Origin: Lentzea albidocapillata
Lineage (GTDB): Bacteria > Actinomycetota > Actinomycetes > Mycobacteriales > Pseudonocardiaceae
Direction of reading: 5' to 3'
Length of the DNA: 64,000 bases
NCBI RefSeq assembly: GCF_000719115.1
Contig: NZ_JOEA01000019.1
Location: forward strand, 1-64,000
Part shown: in pieces, positions 17,135-25,095 of the stretch
How positions within the stretch are numbered: position 1 is the stretch's first letter
Layout: every line of letters begins with the position of its first letter
Notes under the pieces: model-generated
The model's database searches: none
Told to the model about the DNA's origin: nothing
The model's input: the letters and a program-made list of their open reading frames with translations, nothing else
Translations under genes and position numbers: made by a program

Positions 17135-17461
17135 ATGACTGTCACGGACATCGCGTCGTGGGGCACGGCGGACCACGTGCGAGCCGCGCTCGAACGTCAC
17201 CTCGAAGGCGCGCTGGTAGAAGTCCCCGGAGACGACGACGCACCCCGCTGGGCGTTCAGCGAGGCGTTGCGCAGGTCGTTGATGCTGCGCCAGACGCACC
17301 CGTTCGACACCGTCGCCATCGGGCTGCCGGACCTGCTTCGCTACCGGGAACTGGTGGCCGGCTCCGAGGTGACGCTGCGCGCGACGAACATCGACGCCTA
17401 CTTCATCCGCAAGGACGGGTCGGCCGAGCTCCACCAGCCGGTGATGGCGCCGGAGGCCTAG
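17135..17461 (+). CDS. Small protein of unknown function
   Basis: A 108-residue soluble protein. Visible features are DIASWGTADHVRAALERHLE, PRWAFSEALRRSLML and AYFIRKDGSAELHQPV. No signal peptide, helix or known motif is present. The ATG at 17135 lacks a clear ribosome binding site. A bidirectional hairpin terminator follows its stop. The frame has good GC third-position bias, better than the antisense frame. Unassigned. Confidence 0.55.
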   Translation: MTVTDIASWGTADHVRAALERHLEGALVEVPGDDDAPRWAFSEALRRSLMLRQTHPFDTVAIGLPDLLRYRELVAGSEVTLRATNIDAYFIRKDGSAELHQPVMAPEA

Positions 17462-17491
17462 GAACAGGCTTCCAGCGGTTTCAACGACAGA

Positions 17492-17522
17492 GGCGCCCTC
17501 CACCAGACAGGTGGAAGGCGCC
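17492..17522. terminator. Bidirectional hairpin terminator
   Basis: GGCGCCCTCCACC (17492-17504) pairs with GGTGGAAGGCGCC (17510-17522) with one mismatch, around a short AGACA loop. It lies between two convergent genes (stops at 17461 and 17540) and can serve both. Confidence 0.75.
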
Positions 17523-17539
17523 CCTGAAAGTTGCGGCGA

Positions 17540-19648
17540 TCAGGCGGGCACGGAGGCCACACCCGGTGCCAGGAAACGCTTACCGGTCACCTTCTCCGAG
17601 ATGCCGGTGCGGTCCAGGTACGGCGTGATGCCGCCCAGCCAGAACGGCCACCCGGCGCCCAGGAGCATGCACAGGTCGATGTCCTGCGCCTCCGCGACCA
17701 CGCCCTCGTCGAGCATGATCCGGATCTCCTCGGCCAGCGCCTCCAGCGCGCGGGTCTTGACCTCGTCACCCGTCAGCGGGGAGGAGCCGAACTCCCACAG
17801 CGCCTGGACCTCGGGGTCGACGGTCTGCGCGCCCGTGGAGTCCCACTGCCAGACCGCGCCCTTGCCGGCGGCGACGAACTTCTTCATGTTCTCCGACACC
17901 GAGAAACGGTCCGGGAACGCGCCGTGCATCGTCTCCGACACGTGCAGCGCGACGGCGGAACCGACGAGCTGCAGCAGGATCATCGGCGACATCGGCAGGC
18001 CGAGCGGCTCGGTGGCCTTGTCGGCGACCTCGAACGACGTGCCCTCGTCGACCGACTTGATGACCTCGCCCATGAAGCGGGTCAGCAGGCGGTTCACGAC
18101 GAACGCGGGCGCGTCCTTCACGAGCACCGAGGACTTCTTGAGCTGCTTGCCGATCGAGAACGCCGTGGCAAGCGTGGCGTCGTCGGTCTGCTCGGCGCGC
18201 ACGATCTCCAGCAGCGGCATGATCGCGACCGGGTTGAAGAAGTGGAAGCCCACGACCCGCTCGGGGTGCTTGAGCTTCGACGCCATGTCCGTGATGGACA
18301 GCGACGACGTGTTCGTGGCGAGGATCGCCTCGGCGGAGACGTGCTCCTCGACCTCGGCGAACACCTGCTGCTTCACGGCGAGGTCCTCGAACACGGCCTC
18401 GATCACGAAGTCGGCGTCGGAGAACGCGGACTTGTCGAGCGAGCCGGAGACCAGCGCCTTCAGCCGGTTCGCCTCGTCCGGCGAGATCCGCTTCTTGCCC
18501 GCCAGCTTGTCGATCTCGCTGTGGACGTAGCCGACGCCCTTGTCCACGCGCGCCTGGTCGATGTCGGTCAGCACGACCGGCACGTGCAGGCGGCGGATGA
18601 ACAGCAGCGCCATCTGCGAGGCCATCAGGCCCGCGCCGACGACACCGACCTTGGTGACCTTGCGCGCCAGCGACTTGTCCGGCGCACCGGCCGGACGCTT
18701 CGCGCGCTTCTGCACCAGGTTGAACGAGTACAGGCCCGCGCGCAGCTCGTCGCTCATGACGAGGTCCGCGAGGCCCTCGGTCTCGGCGGCGTAGCCCTTC
18801 TCCAGGTCGTTCTCGCGCGCCAGCTCCAGCAGTTCCAGAGCCTTCTGCGCACCCGGCGCCGCGCCCTTGGTCTTGCCGTGCACGATGCCCTTGGCGCGCG
18901 CGACGGCGGCGTCCCACGCGTCACCGCGGTCGATCTCCTTGCGGGGCACGGAGATCTCACCGCGCACGACGCCGGACAGCCACAGCAGCGACTGCTCCAG
19001 GTAGTCGGCGGAGTCGAACAGCACGTCCGCGATGCCCAGCGCGAGAGCATCCTTCGGCTTGAGCATCTTGTTCTGGTTCAACGCGTTCTCGAAGATCACC
19101 GTCACGGCGTCGTTGGCGCCGATCAGGTTCGGCAGCAGCTGCGTGCCGCCCCAGCCCGGGAACAGGCCCAGGAACACCTCGGGCAGCGCGATCGCGGCCG
19201 CGTTCGACGCCAGCGTGCGGTAGTGGCACGACAGCGCGAGCTCGAGCCCGCCGCCCATGACCGCGCCGTTGACGAAGGCGAAGGTCGGGATGTCCGAGTC
19301 GGTGAACTTCTTGAAGACCTCGTGGCCCAGCTGGCCGATCGTGACGCCCTGCGAGCGGTCCGTGGCCTGCTCGACGGCGGTCAGGTCCGCGCCGACGGCG
19401 AAGATGAACGGCTTGCCGGTCACCGCGATCGCGGCCGGGCCGGCGGCGTAGGCCTCGTCGAACGCCGCGCCGAGCGAGACGAGCGACTGCGGGCCGAACG
19501 TCGACGGGCGGGTGTGGTCCAGGCCGTTGTCGATCGTGATGAACGCGACCGGCTTGTCCAGGCCCGGCACCGAGATCAGACGAGTCTTGGCGTGGGTGAC
19601 GACCTCGTCGGGGAAGATCGCCTTTGCTTCCTCAAGGGAGATAGTCAC
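17540..19648 (-). CDS. fadB: Multifunctional enoyl-CoA hydratase / 3-hydroxyacyl-CoA dehydrogenase
   Basis: A 702-residue fatty-acid beta-oxidation protein. The N-terminal crotonase domain (~1-220) has the oxyanion motif GAVMGGGLELALSC and the catalytic region LPEVFLGLFPGWGGTQLLP. After a linker, the NAD-binding dehydrogenase domain begins at ~310 with KVGVVGAGLMASQMALLF and continues with GFHFFNPVAIMPLLE and a C-terminal 3HCDH domain. It hydrates enoyl-CoA and oxidises the 3-hydroxyacyl-CoA. GTG 19648 was chosen for AGGAG 7 bases upstream. It is 43 bases after the thiolase gene, forming a fadA-fadB operon. Confidence 0.93.
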   Translation of the reverse strand: MTISLEEAKAIFPDEVVTHAKTRLISVPGLDKPVAFITIDNGLDHTRPSTFGPQSLVSLGAAFDEAYAAGPAAIAVTGKPFIFAVGADLTAVEQATDRSQGVTIGQLGHEVFKKFTDSDIPTFAFVNGAVMGGGLELALSCHYRTLASNAAAIALPEVFLGLFPGWGGTQLLPNLIGANDAVTVIFENALNQNKMLKPKDALALGIADVLFDSADYLEQSLLWLSGVVRGEISVPRKEIDRGDAWDAAVARAKGIVHGKTKGAAPGAQKALELLELARENDLEKGYAAETEGLADLVMSDELRAGLYSFNLVQKRAKRPAGAPDKSLARKVTKVGVVGAGLMASQMALLFIRRLHVPVVLTDIDQARVDKGVGYVHSEIDKLAGKKRISPDEANRLKALVSGSLDKSAFSDADFVIEAVFEDLAVKQQVFAEVEEHVSAEAILATNTSSLSITDMASKLKHPERVVGFHFFNPVAIMPLLEIVRAEQTDDATLATAFSIGKQLKKSSVLVKDAPAFVVNRLLTRFMGEVIKSVDEGTSFEVADKATEPLGLPMSPMILLQLVGSAVALHVSETMHGAFPDRFSVSENMKKFVAAGKGAVWQWDSTGAQTVDPEVQALWEFGSSPLTGDEVKTRALEALAEEIRIMLDEGVVAEAQDIDLCMLLGAGWPFWLGGITPYLDRTGISEKVTGKRFLAPGVASVPA

Positions 19649-19691
19649 TTGCCACTCCTGTAAAGGTTCATCGAGGCGGGGGCGCTGATGG

Positions 19692-20921
19692 TCACTTGCC
19701 ACTCCGCTGTGCCGATTCCCAGTGGGGGTTCTCCCAGATAACCGTGCCACCCATGCCGATGCCGATGCACATGGTGGTGAGGCCGTAGCGCACGTCCGGA
19801 CGCTCGGCGAACTGACGCGACAGCTGCGTCATGAGGCGCACACCGCTCGAAGCCAGCGGGTGGCCGGTCGCGATCGCGCCGCCCCACTGGTTCACGCGGG
19901 CGTCGTCGTCGGCGATGCCGAAGTGGTCGAGGAATGCGAGCACCTGAATGGCGAACGCCTCGTTGACCTCGAACAGGCCGATGTCCTCAATGGACAGACC
20001 GGCGCGCTGGAGAGCCTTCTCGGTGGCGGGCACCGGGCCGATGCCCATGACCTCGGGCTCGACACCCAGGAAGGAGTAGCCGACCATCCGCATGCCGATG
20101 GGAAGGCCGAGTTCGCGCGCGGTCTCCTCCTCGGCGAGGATGCAGCCGGTCGCGCCGTCGTTCAGACCGGCCGCGTTGCCCGCGGTGATCCGGCCGTGCG
20201 GGCGGAACGGGGTCTTGAGCTTGCCCAGGTCCTCGACCGTGGTGCCCGGACGCGGCGGCTCGTCGGCCGTCGCGAGGCCCCAGCCGTTCTCGGCCGAACG
20301 GGTCGCGACGGGCACGAGTTCCGGCCCGATCTTGCCGTTCTTGATCGCGTCGGCGTACTTGGCCTGGGAAGCGGCCGCGTAGGCGTCGGTGCGGTCCTTG
20401 GTGATGTGCGGGAACCGGTCGTGCAGGTTCTCGGCGGTCTGGCCCATCACGAGCGCGCTGGTGTCGACGATCCGGTCCGACAGGAAGCGCGGGTTCGGGT
20501 CGACGCCCTCGCCCATCGGGTGGCGGCCCATGTGCTCGACACCGCCCGCGATGGCGACGTCGTAGGCGCCGAACGCGATGCCGCTGGCGGCCGTGGTCAC
20601 GGCGGTCATCGCGCCCGCGCACATGCGGTCGATCGAGTATCCGGGGACCGACTTCGGCAGGCCCGCGAGCAGTGCGGCGGTGCGGCCGAGCGTGAGGCCC
20701 TGGTCGCCGATCTGCGTGGTCGCGGCGATGGCGACCTCGTCGACCCGCTCCGGCGGCAGCTCGGGGTGCCTGCGCAGCAGCTCACGGATGACCTTCACGA
20801 TGAGGTCGTCGGCACGGGTCTCGGCGAAAATCCCCTTGGGGCCGGCCTTGCCGAACGGCGTGCGGACGCCGTCGACGAAGACCACGTTCCGAACCCGTGC
20901 CGGCGCTGCTGGTGCGGCCAC
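19692..20921 (-). CDS. fadA: Acetyl-CoA C-acyltransferase (thiolase)
   Basis: A 409-residue thiolase, the last enzyme of beta-oxidation, cleaving 3-ketoacyl-CoA with CoA. The acyl-binding Cys is in DRMCAGAMTAV (~residue 93), His in INEAFAIQV-type block (VNEAFAIQVLAF) and GGAIATGHPLASSG (~360), and the second Cys in LTTMCIGIGMGG near the C-terminus. N-terminal VDGVRTPFGKAG is typical. I chose GTG 20921, with GGAGGAG 5 bases upstream, rather than the GTG at 20957. It heads the fadAB operon. Confidence 0.94.
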   Translation of the reverse strand: MAAPAAPARVRNVVFVDGVRTPFGKAGPKGIFAETRADDLIVKVIRELLRRHPELPPERVDEVAIAATTQIGDQGLTLGRTAALLAGLPKSVPGYSIDRMCAGAMTAVTTAASGIAFGAYDVAIAGGVEHMGRHPMGEGVDPNPRFLSDRIVDTSALVMGQTAENLHDRFPHITKDRTDAYAAASQAKYADAIKNGKIGPELVPVATRSAENGWGLATADEPPRPGTTVEDLGKLKTPFRPHGRITAGNAAGLNDGATGCILAEEETARELGLPIGMRMVGYSFLGVEPEVMGIGPVPATEKALQRAGLSIEDIGLFEVNEAFAIQVLAFLDHFGIADDDARVNQWGGAIATGHPLASSGVRLMTQLSRQFAERPDVRYGLTTMCIGIGMGGTVIWENPHWESAQRSGK

Positions 20922-21013
20922 GGCGTCTCCTCCACTTGTGGTGACAACTCTGTCCACTGCCGGCCGGGCTGCGCGACATCCCTACCGGTCGGTAACGCCA
21001 ACTCTAACCCTAG

Positions 21014-21463
21014 TTACTGGTGAGTAACCACAGCGGCACCCCTGTTCGTTGTGTCACACACCTTGCGCACGATCAGGAACAGCGGCAACCCGACGGGGGC
21101 CAGCAGAATCGTGATCACCAGAACGGGTGCCATGACCAGCGGGTGGACGTCGAGCCGCCGCCCTTCGAGGTACATCCAGCGCCCGACGAACAGGTCCCAC
21201 GCGAGCATGTGCGCCCACACCAGCGCCGCGCCCGTCGGCGTGCTCATGAACTCGGCCAGCGCGCCGATCTCGGGCCTCGTGACCAGCGGCAGCAGCTCCG
21301 GCAGCACGGGGACCATCAGCACGATGTAGATCACGACCGGCGGCAGCACGATCAGGTAGGACTCGGCGATCCGCCGCGTCCACGACCACTTCGGCGCGAA
21401 GATCATGAGCGCCCAGAACGGCGCGATCAGCAGGAAAGTCAGGTCGAACAGGGTGGCGATCAT
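21014..21463 (-). CDS. ABA4-like membrane protein (DUF4281)
   Basis: A 149-residue integral membrane protein with about four helices. The family signature is visible as AHMLAWDLFVGRWMYLEGRR, preceded by LTFLLIAPFWALMIFAPKW. Plant ABA4 is needed for neoxanthin synthesis; bacterial homologues have no established role. Its ATG overlaps the stop of the upstream membrane gene (ATGA), so the two are coupled. The pair is divergent from a MerR regulator that probably controls it. Confidence 0.75.
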   Translation of the reverse strand: MIATLFDLTFLLIAPFWALMIFAPKWSWTRRIAESYLIVLPPVVIYIVLMVPVLPELLPLVTRPEIGALAEFMSTPTGAALVWAHMLAWDLFVGRWMYLEGRRLDVHPLVMAPVLVITILLAPVGLPLFLIVRKVCDTTNRGAAVVTHQ

Positions 21464-22341
21464 GCGTCCACGAGCTCCTTCTTCGGTGCGCGCGCCCACA
21501 CCACGCCGAGCGCGGTCGCGACGATGATCCCGGCGAGCGCGAGCAACGTCGTGCCGTCGGGCTGGAACAGGGGCTGGCCGCGCAACGCCTGCCAGGTCAC
21601 GAGCAGGAAGATGCCCAGGAACGACCCGCTGAGGACCCAGGCGAGCTTCGCGCTGGCGCGGTTGCCGAGAAGCGCGATGAGCACGGGCAACACCTGCAGC
21701 GCGTGCATGCCCACGAAATGCCCGACCCGCAGGTCGCCGTGCTCGGTGCTCCACCCGGTGATCGCCATGTAGGCGCCGCCGTCGGGCGCGCCGACCGTGT
21801 GCGAGCCGAGCGTGCCGCCGTCGAGGGCCTGGCCGGGCTTCGGCTGCGTCATCAGGAACCCGACGCCGAGCCCCAGGAACGAGATGACGAGCCCGAGCCG
21901 GATCGACCACGACAGGGCCTCGTTCTCGATCTTCGTGCGCCACAGCAGGATCGCGACGATCGCGTGCGTCACCCACAACACGACGATCGTCGAGCCCATG
22001 ATCGAGAACAACGCCGTGTCGAGCGGCGTCTCGAAGTTGAAGTGACTGCGCCTGCCACGCACGACCTGGCCGACGATGACGACCATCTCCAGCGCCCCGG
22101 CCGCCGCCAGAACGGTGCCGGCCCACCAGCCGACGCGCTGGAACCTCTTCAGGTACGTGAGCAGCCACGCCAGCGTGAACGCGTAGAGCGCCAGTGACAC
22201 GGCGAACTTGAACGGCTTGAGCCAGATCGGCGAACCGACCAGCATCCGGTCATCGACCAGCAGCCCGAGGAGCGAGACCGGAATCAGAAGCGCCATCGAC
22301 CAGCCGAACAGGACTAACGGCCGGTGCCACGTGCGAAGCAT
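21460..22341 (-). CDS. Seven- to eight-helix integral membrane protein
   Basis: A 293-residue polytopic membrane protein. Segments include LVLFGWSMALLIPVSLLGLL, PFKFAVSLALYAFTLAWLLT, VLAAAGALEMVVIVGQVV, MGSTIVVLWVTHAIVAILLW, LGLVISFLGLGVGFLM, FVGMHALQVLPVLIALLG and LALAGIIVATALGVVW. Conserved-looking polar residues (QVVRGRRSHFNF, RVGHFVGMHALQ) lie at membrane boundaries. I do not recognise a transport family. It is the first gene of a two-gene unit with the ABA4-like gene, facing the MerR gene across 61 bases. Confidence 0.65.
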   Translation of the reverse strand: MLRTWHRPLVLFGWSMALLIPVSLLGLLVDDRMLVGSPIWLKPFKFAVSLALYAFTLAWLLTYLKRFQRVGWWAGTVLAAAGALEMVVIVGQVVRGRRSHFNFETPLDTALFSIMGSTIVVLWVTHAIVAILLWRTKIENEALSWSIRLGLVISFLGLGVGFLMTQPKPGQALDGGTLGSHTVGAPDGGAYMAITGWSTEHGDLRVGHFVGMHALQVLPVLIALLGNRASAKLAWVLSGSFLGIFLLVTWQALRGQPLFQPDGTTLLALAGIIVATALGVVWARAPKKELVDA

Positions 22342-22358
22342 CTCTCTATACCCCCTGA

Positions 22359-22402
22359 ATGGATAGCGGCACTCTCTACTATCCGGAAGCTACACTATCC
22401 AT
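22359..22402. promoter_or_regulatory. Divergent promoter with repeated CTATCC boxes
   Basis: ATGGATAG at 22359-22366 and CTATCCAT at 22395-22402 form a perfect 8-bp inverted repeat, with another CTATCC at 22379-22384. The last box directly abuts the MerR gene's ATG. This 61-base region separates the MerR gene from the divergent membrane operon, so it probably holds both promoters and the regulator's binding sites. Confidence 0.5.
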
Positions 22403-23044
22403 ATGCGTGTTGGCGAGCTCTCCAAGAGAAGCGGCGTCGCGGTGCCGACGATCAAGTACTACCTGCGTGAGGGACTGCTGCCCGCCGGCGTGCTGACCAG
22501 CCCGAACCAGGCCCACTACGACGACGAGCACCTGCGCCGGCTCCGCCTGGTGCGTGCACTGATCGACGTGGGTGGCCTGTCCATCGCCTCCGTACGCGAC
22601 GTGCTCGCGGCCATCGACACCCGCGACGAGTCGCTGCACAACAAGCTCGGCGCCGTCCAGGAGGCCATCAGTCAGCCGGGCACGGTCGAGCTCGACCCGC
22701 TGGCGATCGCGGACGTCCAGGCGTTCTTCGCGAGGCACGGCGAGACGGAGTGTGCCGACGTCACCCAGTCCAATGTGACCCACATGCTCGCGGCCGCCCT
22801 GTCCTCGGGCCGCTCGATCGGTCACGACCAGATCCGCGACCTCCTCGACCCCTACCTGGAGGGGCTGAAGATCATCGCTCAGGCTGACCTCGAGTACGTC
22901 GTCCGGCACACGTCGCCCGACGACGTCATCGAGTCGATGGTCGTCGGCACCCTCATCGGTGACACCGTCCTCAAGGCCTTGCGGCGGCTCGCGCATGCTC
23001 AGGTGTCGCGCGACATGATCGGCGACGGCCCGGCTCAGAACTGA
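22403..23044 (+). CDS. MerR-family transcriptional regulator
   Basis: A 213-residue regulator. The MerR winged helix is at residues 1-70: MRVGELSKRSGVAVPTIKYY, REGLLPAG, NQAHYDDEHLRRLRLVRAL, followed by the dimerisation helix. The C-terminal ~120 residues are a helical sensing domain without conserved cysteines, so a metal-sensing role is unlikely. Divergent orientation and shared inverted repeats suggest it controls the membrane/ABA4-like pair and itself. Its stop codon lies inside an AT-rich palindrome (23037-23069). Confidence 0.88.
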   Translation: MRVGELSKRSGVAVPTIKYYLREGLLPAGVLTSPNQAHYDDEHLRRLRLVRALIDVGGLSIASVRDVLAAIDTRDESLHNKLGAVQEAISQPGTVELDPLAIADVQAFFARHGETECADVTQSNVTHMLAAALSSGRSIGHDQIRDLLDPYLEGLKIIAQADLEYVVRHTSPDDVIESMVVGTLIGDTVLKALRRLAHAQVSRDMIGDGPAQN

Positions 23045-23069
23045 TATATCGGAGCAATATATTAGTTCT
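23037..23069. repeat. AT-rich palindrome A at gene end
   Basis: AGAACTGATATATC (23037-23050) and AATATATTAGTTCT (23056-23069) form a near-perfect inverted repeat spanning the MerR stop codon. It is one of four ACTGATATATC palindromes seen only between 23.0 and 25.9 kb. It could act as a terminator. Confidence 0.75.
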
Positions 23070-23074
23070 TGGGT

Positions 23075-23137
23075 CCGTGACCTGCTGGTTAGCAATGACT
23101 CTTTGGACTTCGTCCGCAAAAGACTCGTTGCAAAGGG
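23075..23137 (+). repeat. Short repeat element with hairpin, copy A
   Basis: A GTGACCTGCT block followed by GCAATGACTCTTT (23092-23104), the loop-forming GGACTTCGTCC and an imperfect complementary arm ending near 23131, then AAAGGG. It shares most bases with copy B at 23781-23841, and its reverse complement matches copy C. The remaining bases to the HIT gene (to 23258) show nothing recognisable. Confidence 0.75.
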
Positions 23138-23258
23138 TAGGGCTGGCGAAGTTTCGATCGACCTGTGCGAGAGAGCGGGGGTCCAGCCGGACACGTCCTG
23201 GCGCAGCGAGTGATTCCGCGGTGGCGAGACACTGGCAACGGCCGGGTAAAGCTGGATC

Positions 23259-23747
23259 ATGACCACTCGCGTGCCCTGGGACTCCGACCGCTACCTGGCG
23301 CTCGCCCGCCGGGCGTGCTTCATCTGCGAACTCCTCGTCGGCAACCCGGACTACCCGCACCATGTCGCCTACCGTGACGGCACCGCGATCGTCTTCGCGA
23401 GCAAGTTCCCCTCGGTGGCCGGCCACTTCCTGGTGGCGCCGGTCGACCACCGCGAGCACGCCATCGCCGACTTCACGCCCGACGAGTACGCGGCGATCCA
23501 ACGCGTCGTGCACCGAGCGGGCACCGCCCTGAGCTCGTTGCTGCCCGTTGAACGGCTCTACGTCCTGTCGCTCGGCAGCCAGCAGGTCAACCGGCACGTG
23601 CACTGGCACCTCGCGCCGTTGCCGCCGGGTGTGCCTTACGAAGATCAGCAGATCGCCGTCTTCGAGGCTTCGCGCGGCATTTTCGACGTGCCCGACGACG
23701 AGGTCGCCGACCTTGCCCAGCGGCTCGGCGAGCGCATGATTAACTGA
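23259..23747 (+). CDS. HIT-family protein
   Basis: A 162-residue histidine-triad protein. The catalytic motif is NRHVHWHLAPLP (HxHxH with the nucleophilic middle His) at about residues 111-122. The N-terminal FICELLVGNP is a CxxC-lacking variant, and FVASKFPSVAGH-type block (IVFASKFPSVAGHFLVAPV) precedes the motif. HIT proteins hydrolyse nucleotide-phosphoramidates or adenylylated intermediates. Its stop codon lies inside a 36-bp perfect palindrome. It is monocistronic. Confidence 0.88.
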   Translation: MTTRVPWDSDRYLALARRACFICELLVGNPDYPHHVAYRDGTAIVFASKFPSVAGHFLVAPVDHREHAIADFTPDEYAAIQRVVHRAGTALSSLLPVERLYVLSLGSQQVNRHVHWHLAPLPPGVPYEDQQIAVFEASRGIFDVPDDEVADLAQRLGERMIN

Positions 23748-23773
23748 TATATCGGCCGATATATCAGTTAATC
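23738..23773. repeat. Perfect 36-bp palindrome B
   Basis: GATTAACTGATATATCGG (23738-23755) is followed directly by its exact reverse complement (23756-23773). It spans the HIT gene stop codon. The core is far more AT-rich than the surrounding ~70% GC DNA. Confidence 0.9.
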
Positions 23774-23780
23774 GCCTACT

Positions 23781-23841
23781 GTGACCTGCTTCTTTGCAAT
23801 GACTCTTTGGACTTCGTCCGCAAAAGAGTCATTGCAAAGGG
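23781..23841 (+). repeat. Short repeat element with hairpin, copy B
   Basis: GTGACCTGCT then CTTTGCAATGACTCTTT (23792-23808) pairs perfectly with AAAGAGTCATTGCAAAG (23823-23839). The loop contains a small GGAC-TTC-GTCC hairpin. It sits between the convergent HIT and GNAT genes and probably also acts as a terminator. Confidence 0.85.
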
Positions 23842-23846
23842 TGGGA

Positions 23847-24335
23847 TCAGGGGAGGCGGAGACGCCAGCGGGTCTCGCCGTCGTGGACCTCGTCGGTGGC
23901 GGTGAGGCCGGCGGACGTGGCTACAGCGGCGGACGCGTGGTGGTCGGGGTGGACGTGCGCGATCACGGTGCGGACCGGCTGGGTGGCCAGCCAGGTGACG
24001 AGGCCTTGGGCTGCTTCGCGGGCGATGCCGCGGCGCTGCCACCGCGTGCCGACGATCCACGCGATTTCGGCCGACCCTTCGGCTTGAGCGATCGTCGCTT
24101 GGACCGTGCCGGTCAGGCGGTCCTCGTCGCGGAGCCGGATCACCCAGTTCAGCCACCGCACCGCAGGGTCGGGCGAGCCTGCGGCCAATCGCCGGTACCT
24201 GGCGAGCAGCGCTTCCGGGGAGAGCGGAGTGCCGCCGGTGAACGCGTGCAGCGCCGGGTCCGCCAGCATCTCGGCCATCTCGGCGGCGTGCTCGGTTTGC
24301 AGCGGGAGCAGGTCGAGGCGGGCGGTGCTGATCAT
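23847..24335 (-). CDS. GNAT-family N-acetyltransferase
   Basis: A 162-residue acetyltransferase. It opens with ISTARLDLLPLQTEHAAEMA, has the strand AEIAWIVGTRWQRRGIAREA (acetyl-CoA-binding motif A, Q/RxxGxA-type) and a C-terminal VHPDHHASAAVATSAGL that matches the family's asparagine/serine region. RimJ/RimL-like substrates (ribosomal proteins or small amines) are possible, but the target is not visible. It is transcribed on its own; repeat copy C lies just upstream of its start and repeat B just downstream. Confidence 0.85.
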   Translation of the reverse strand: MISTARLDLLPLQTEHAAEMAEMLADPALHAFTGGTPLSPEALLARYRRLAAGSPDPAVRWLNWVIRLRDEDRLTGTVQATIAQAEGSAEIAWIVGTRWQRRGIAREAAQGLVTWLATQPVRTVIAHVHPDHHASAAVATSAGLTATDEVHDGETRWRLRLP

Positions 24336-24342
24336 CGTGGGT

Positions 24343-24435
24343 TGCCCCTTGCAATGGGTCGTTTGCGGACAAAGTCCAAAGGGTCATTGCTAAGGGGCAG
24401 GTCAGCATAGGGACGGCGGAGCGATATATCAGTTA
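24343..24435 (-). repeat. Composite repeat, copy C (inverted orientation)
   Basis: TGCCCCTTGCAATG (24343-24356) pairs with CATTGCTAAGGGGCA (24385-24399) around TTTGCGGACAAAGTCC. Then comes GCAGGTCAG and a half palindrome CGATATATCAGTTATT that contains the TetR stop codon. It is the reverse complement of the copy A/B arrangement (palindrome, GTGACCTGC, hairpin), in the order expected for an inverted copy. Confidence 0.75.
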
Positions 24436-25026
24436 TTGGTGCTGGTGGCGGTGCAGGAAGGCTGCTGCCAGGTCGTCGGTGAAGGTGCGGGGGACGGGGG
24501 CGCCGGTGACCAGGACGCGGTAGTAGATCGGGCCTACGAGGTGGTCGAGTGCTGTCTCGACGTCGAGGCCGGCGGGGAGTTCGCCGCGTTCGATCGCGCG
24601 CTGCAGGGGGAGGCGGTCGCGGTCGCGTTGGTGGCTCAGGTGATCGTCGCGCAGGCGGGCGGCTAGTTGTGGGTCGTGCTGGGCCTGGCCTGTCAGGGCG
24701 CGGAAGACCGCGCCTGGGTCCGAGGTGGTGAGGAACTCGGCCAGGGTTGCCAGGTGCGCGCGGATGTCTGTGCCCAGGTCGCCGGTGTCCTGCGGAGTGA
24801 GGTGTTCGGCCATGTCCTCGGTGAACGCCTCCAGCAGCACGTCGACCTTGGACGGCCACCAGCGGTAGATCGTCTGTTTGGCTACGCCGGCGCGTGCGGC
24901 TATGCCTTCGATCGTCACGCCGGCGAATCCTCGTTCGGCCAGCAAATCGTCGGCGGCTTCCAGGACCGCCTGCCTGGCTTCCTCGCTGCGGCCGTGCCGG
25001 TTTCCGCGATGTGTGGTGCTCTTCAT
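24433..25026 (-). CDS. TetR-family regulator
   Basis: A 197-residue TetR repressor. The DNA-binding domain shows ARQAVLEAADDLLAERGFAG, TIEGIAARAGVAKQTIYRWW and SKVDVLLEAF. The C-terminal domain is of the common TetR_C_33-like kind (FLTTSDPGAVFRALTGQA, DRDRLPLQRAIERGELPAG). ATG 25026 was chosen, with GGAGG 5 bases upstream. It is divergent from the O-methyltransferase gene, with a palindromic operator between them, and likely represses that gene and itself. Confidence 0.88.
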   Translation of the reverse strand: MKSTTHRGNRHGRSEEARQAVLEAADDLLAERGFAGVTIEGIAARAGVAKQTIYRWWPSKVDVLLEAFTEDMAEHLTPQDTGDLGTDIRAHLATLAEFLTTSDPGAVFRALTGQAQHDPQLAARLRDDHLSHQRDRDRLPLQRAIERGELPAGLDVETALDHLVGPIYYRVLVTGAPVPRTFTDDLAAAFLHRHQHQ

Positions 25027-25064
25027 CGCCACCTCCAGGAGGCGTACTTTAGTCAGGGCTAGGC

Positions 25065-25084
25065 TAGACGCGACGTTGCGTCTA
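25065..25084. promoter_or_regulatory. Candidate TetR operator
   Basis: TAGACGCGACGTTGCGTCTA is a 20-bp inverted repeat with perfect 7-bp arms (TAGACGC/GCGTCTA). It lies in the 69-base gap between the divergent TetR and O-methyltransferase genes and ends 11 bases before the latter's ATG. Confidence 0.65.
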
Positions 25085-25095
25085 CTGTGGCGGGC

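Noticed and set aside
17531..19663. A 710-codon open frame antisense to fadB
   Set aside because: Low-complexity Arg/Leu/Asp composition typical of a shadow frame; fadB on the other strand has clear crotonase and dehydrogenase motifs.
19644..19705. 15-bp direct repeat GTCACTTGCCACTCC at the fadA end and fadB start
   Set aside because: Two copies 47 bases apart, likely a small duplication around the fadB ribosome binding site; no further sign of function.
23776..24408. A 210-codon minus-strand frame starting in repeat copy C
   Set aside because: It is out of frame with the GNAT gene, Arg/Pro-rich, and begins and ends inside repeat elements.
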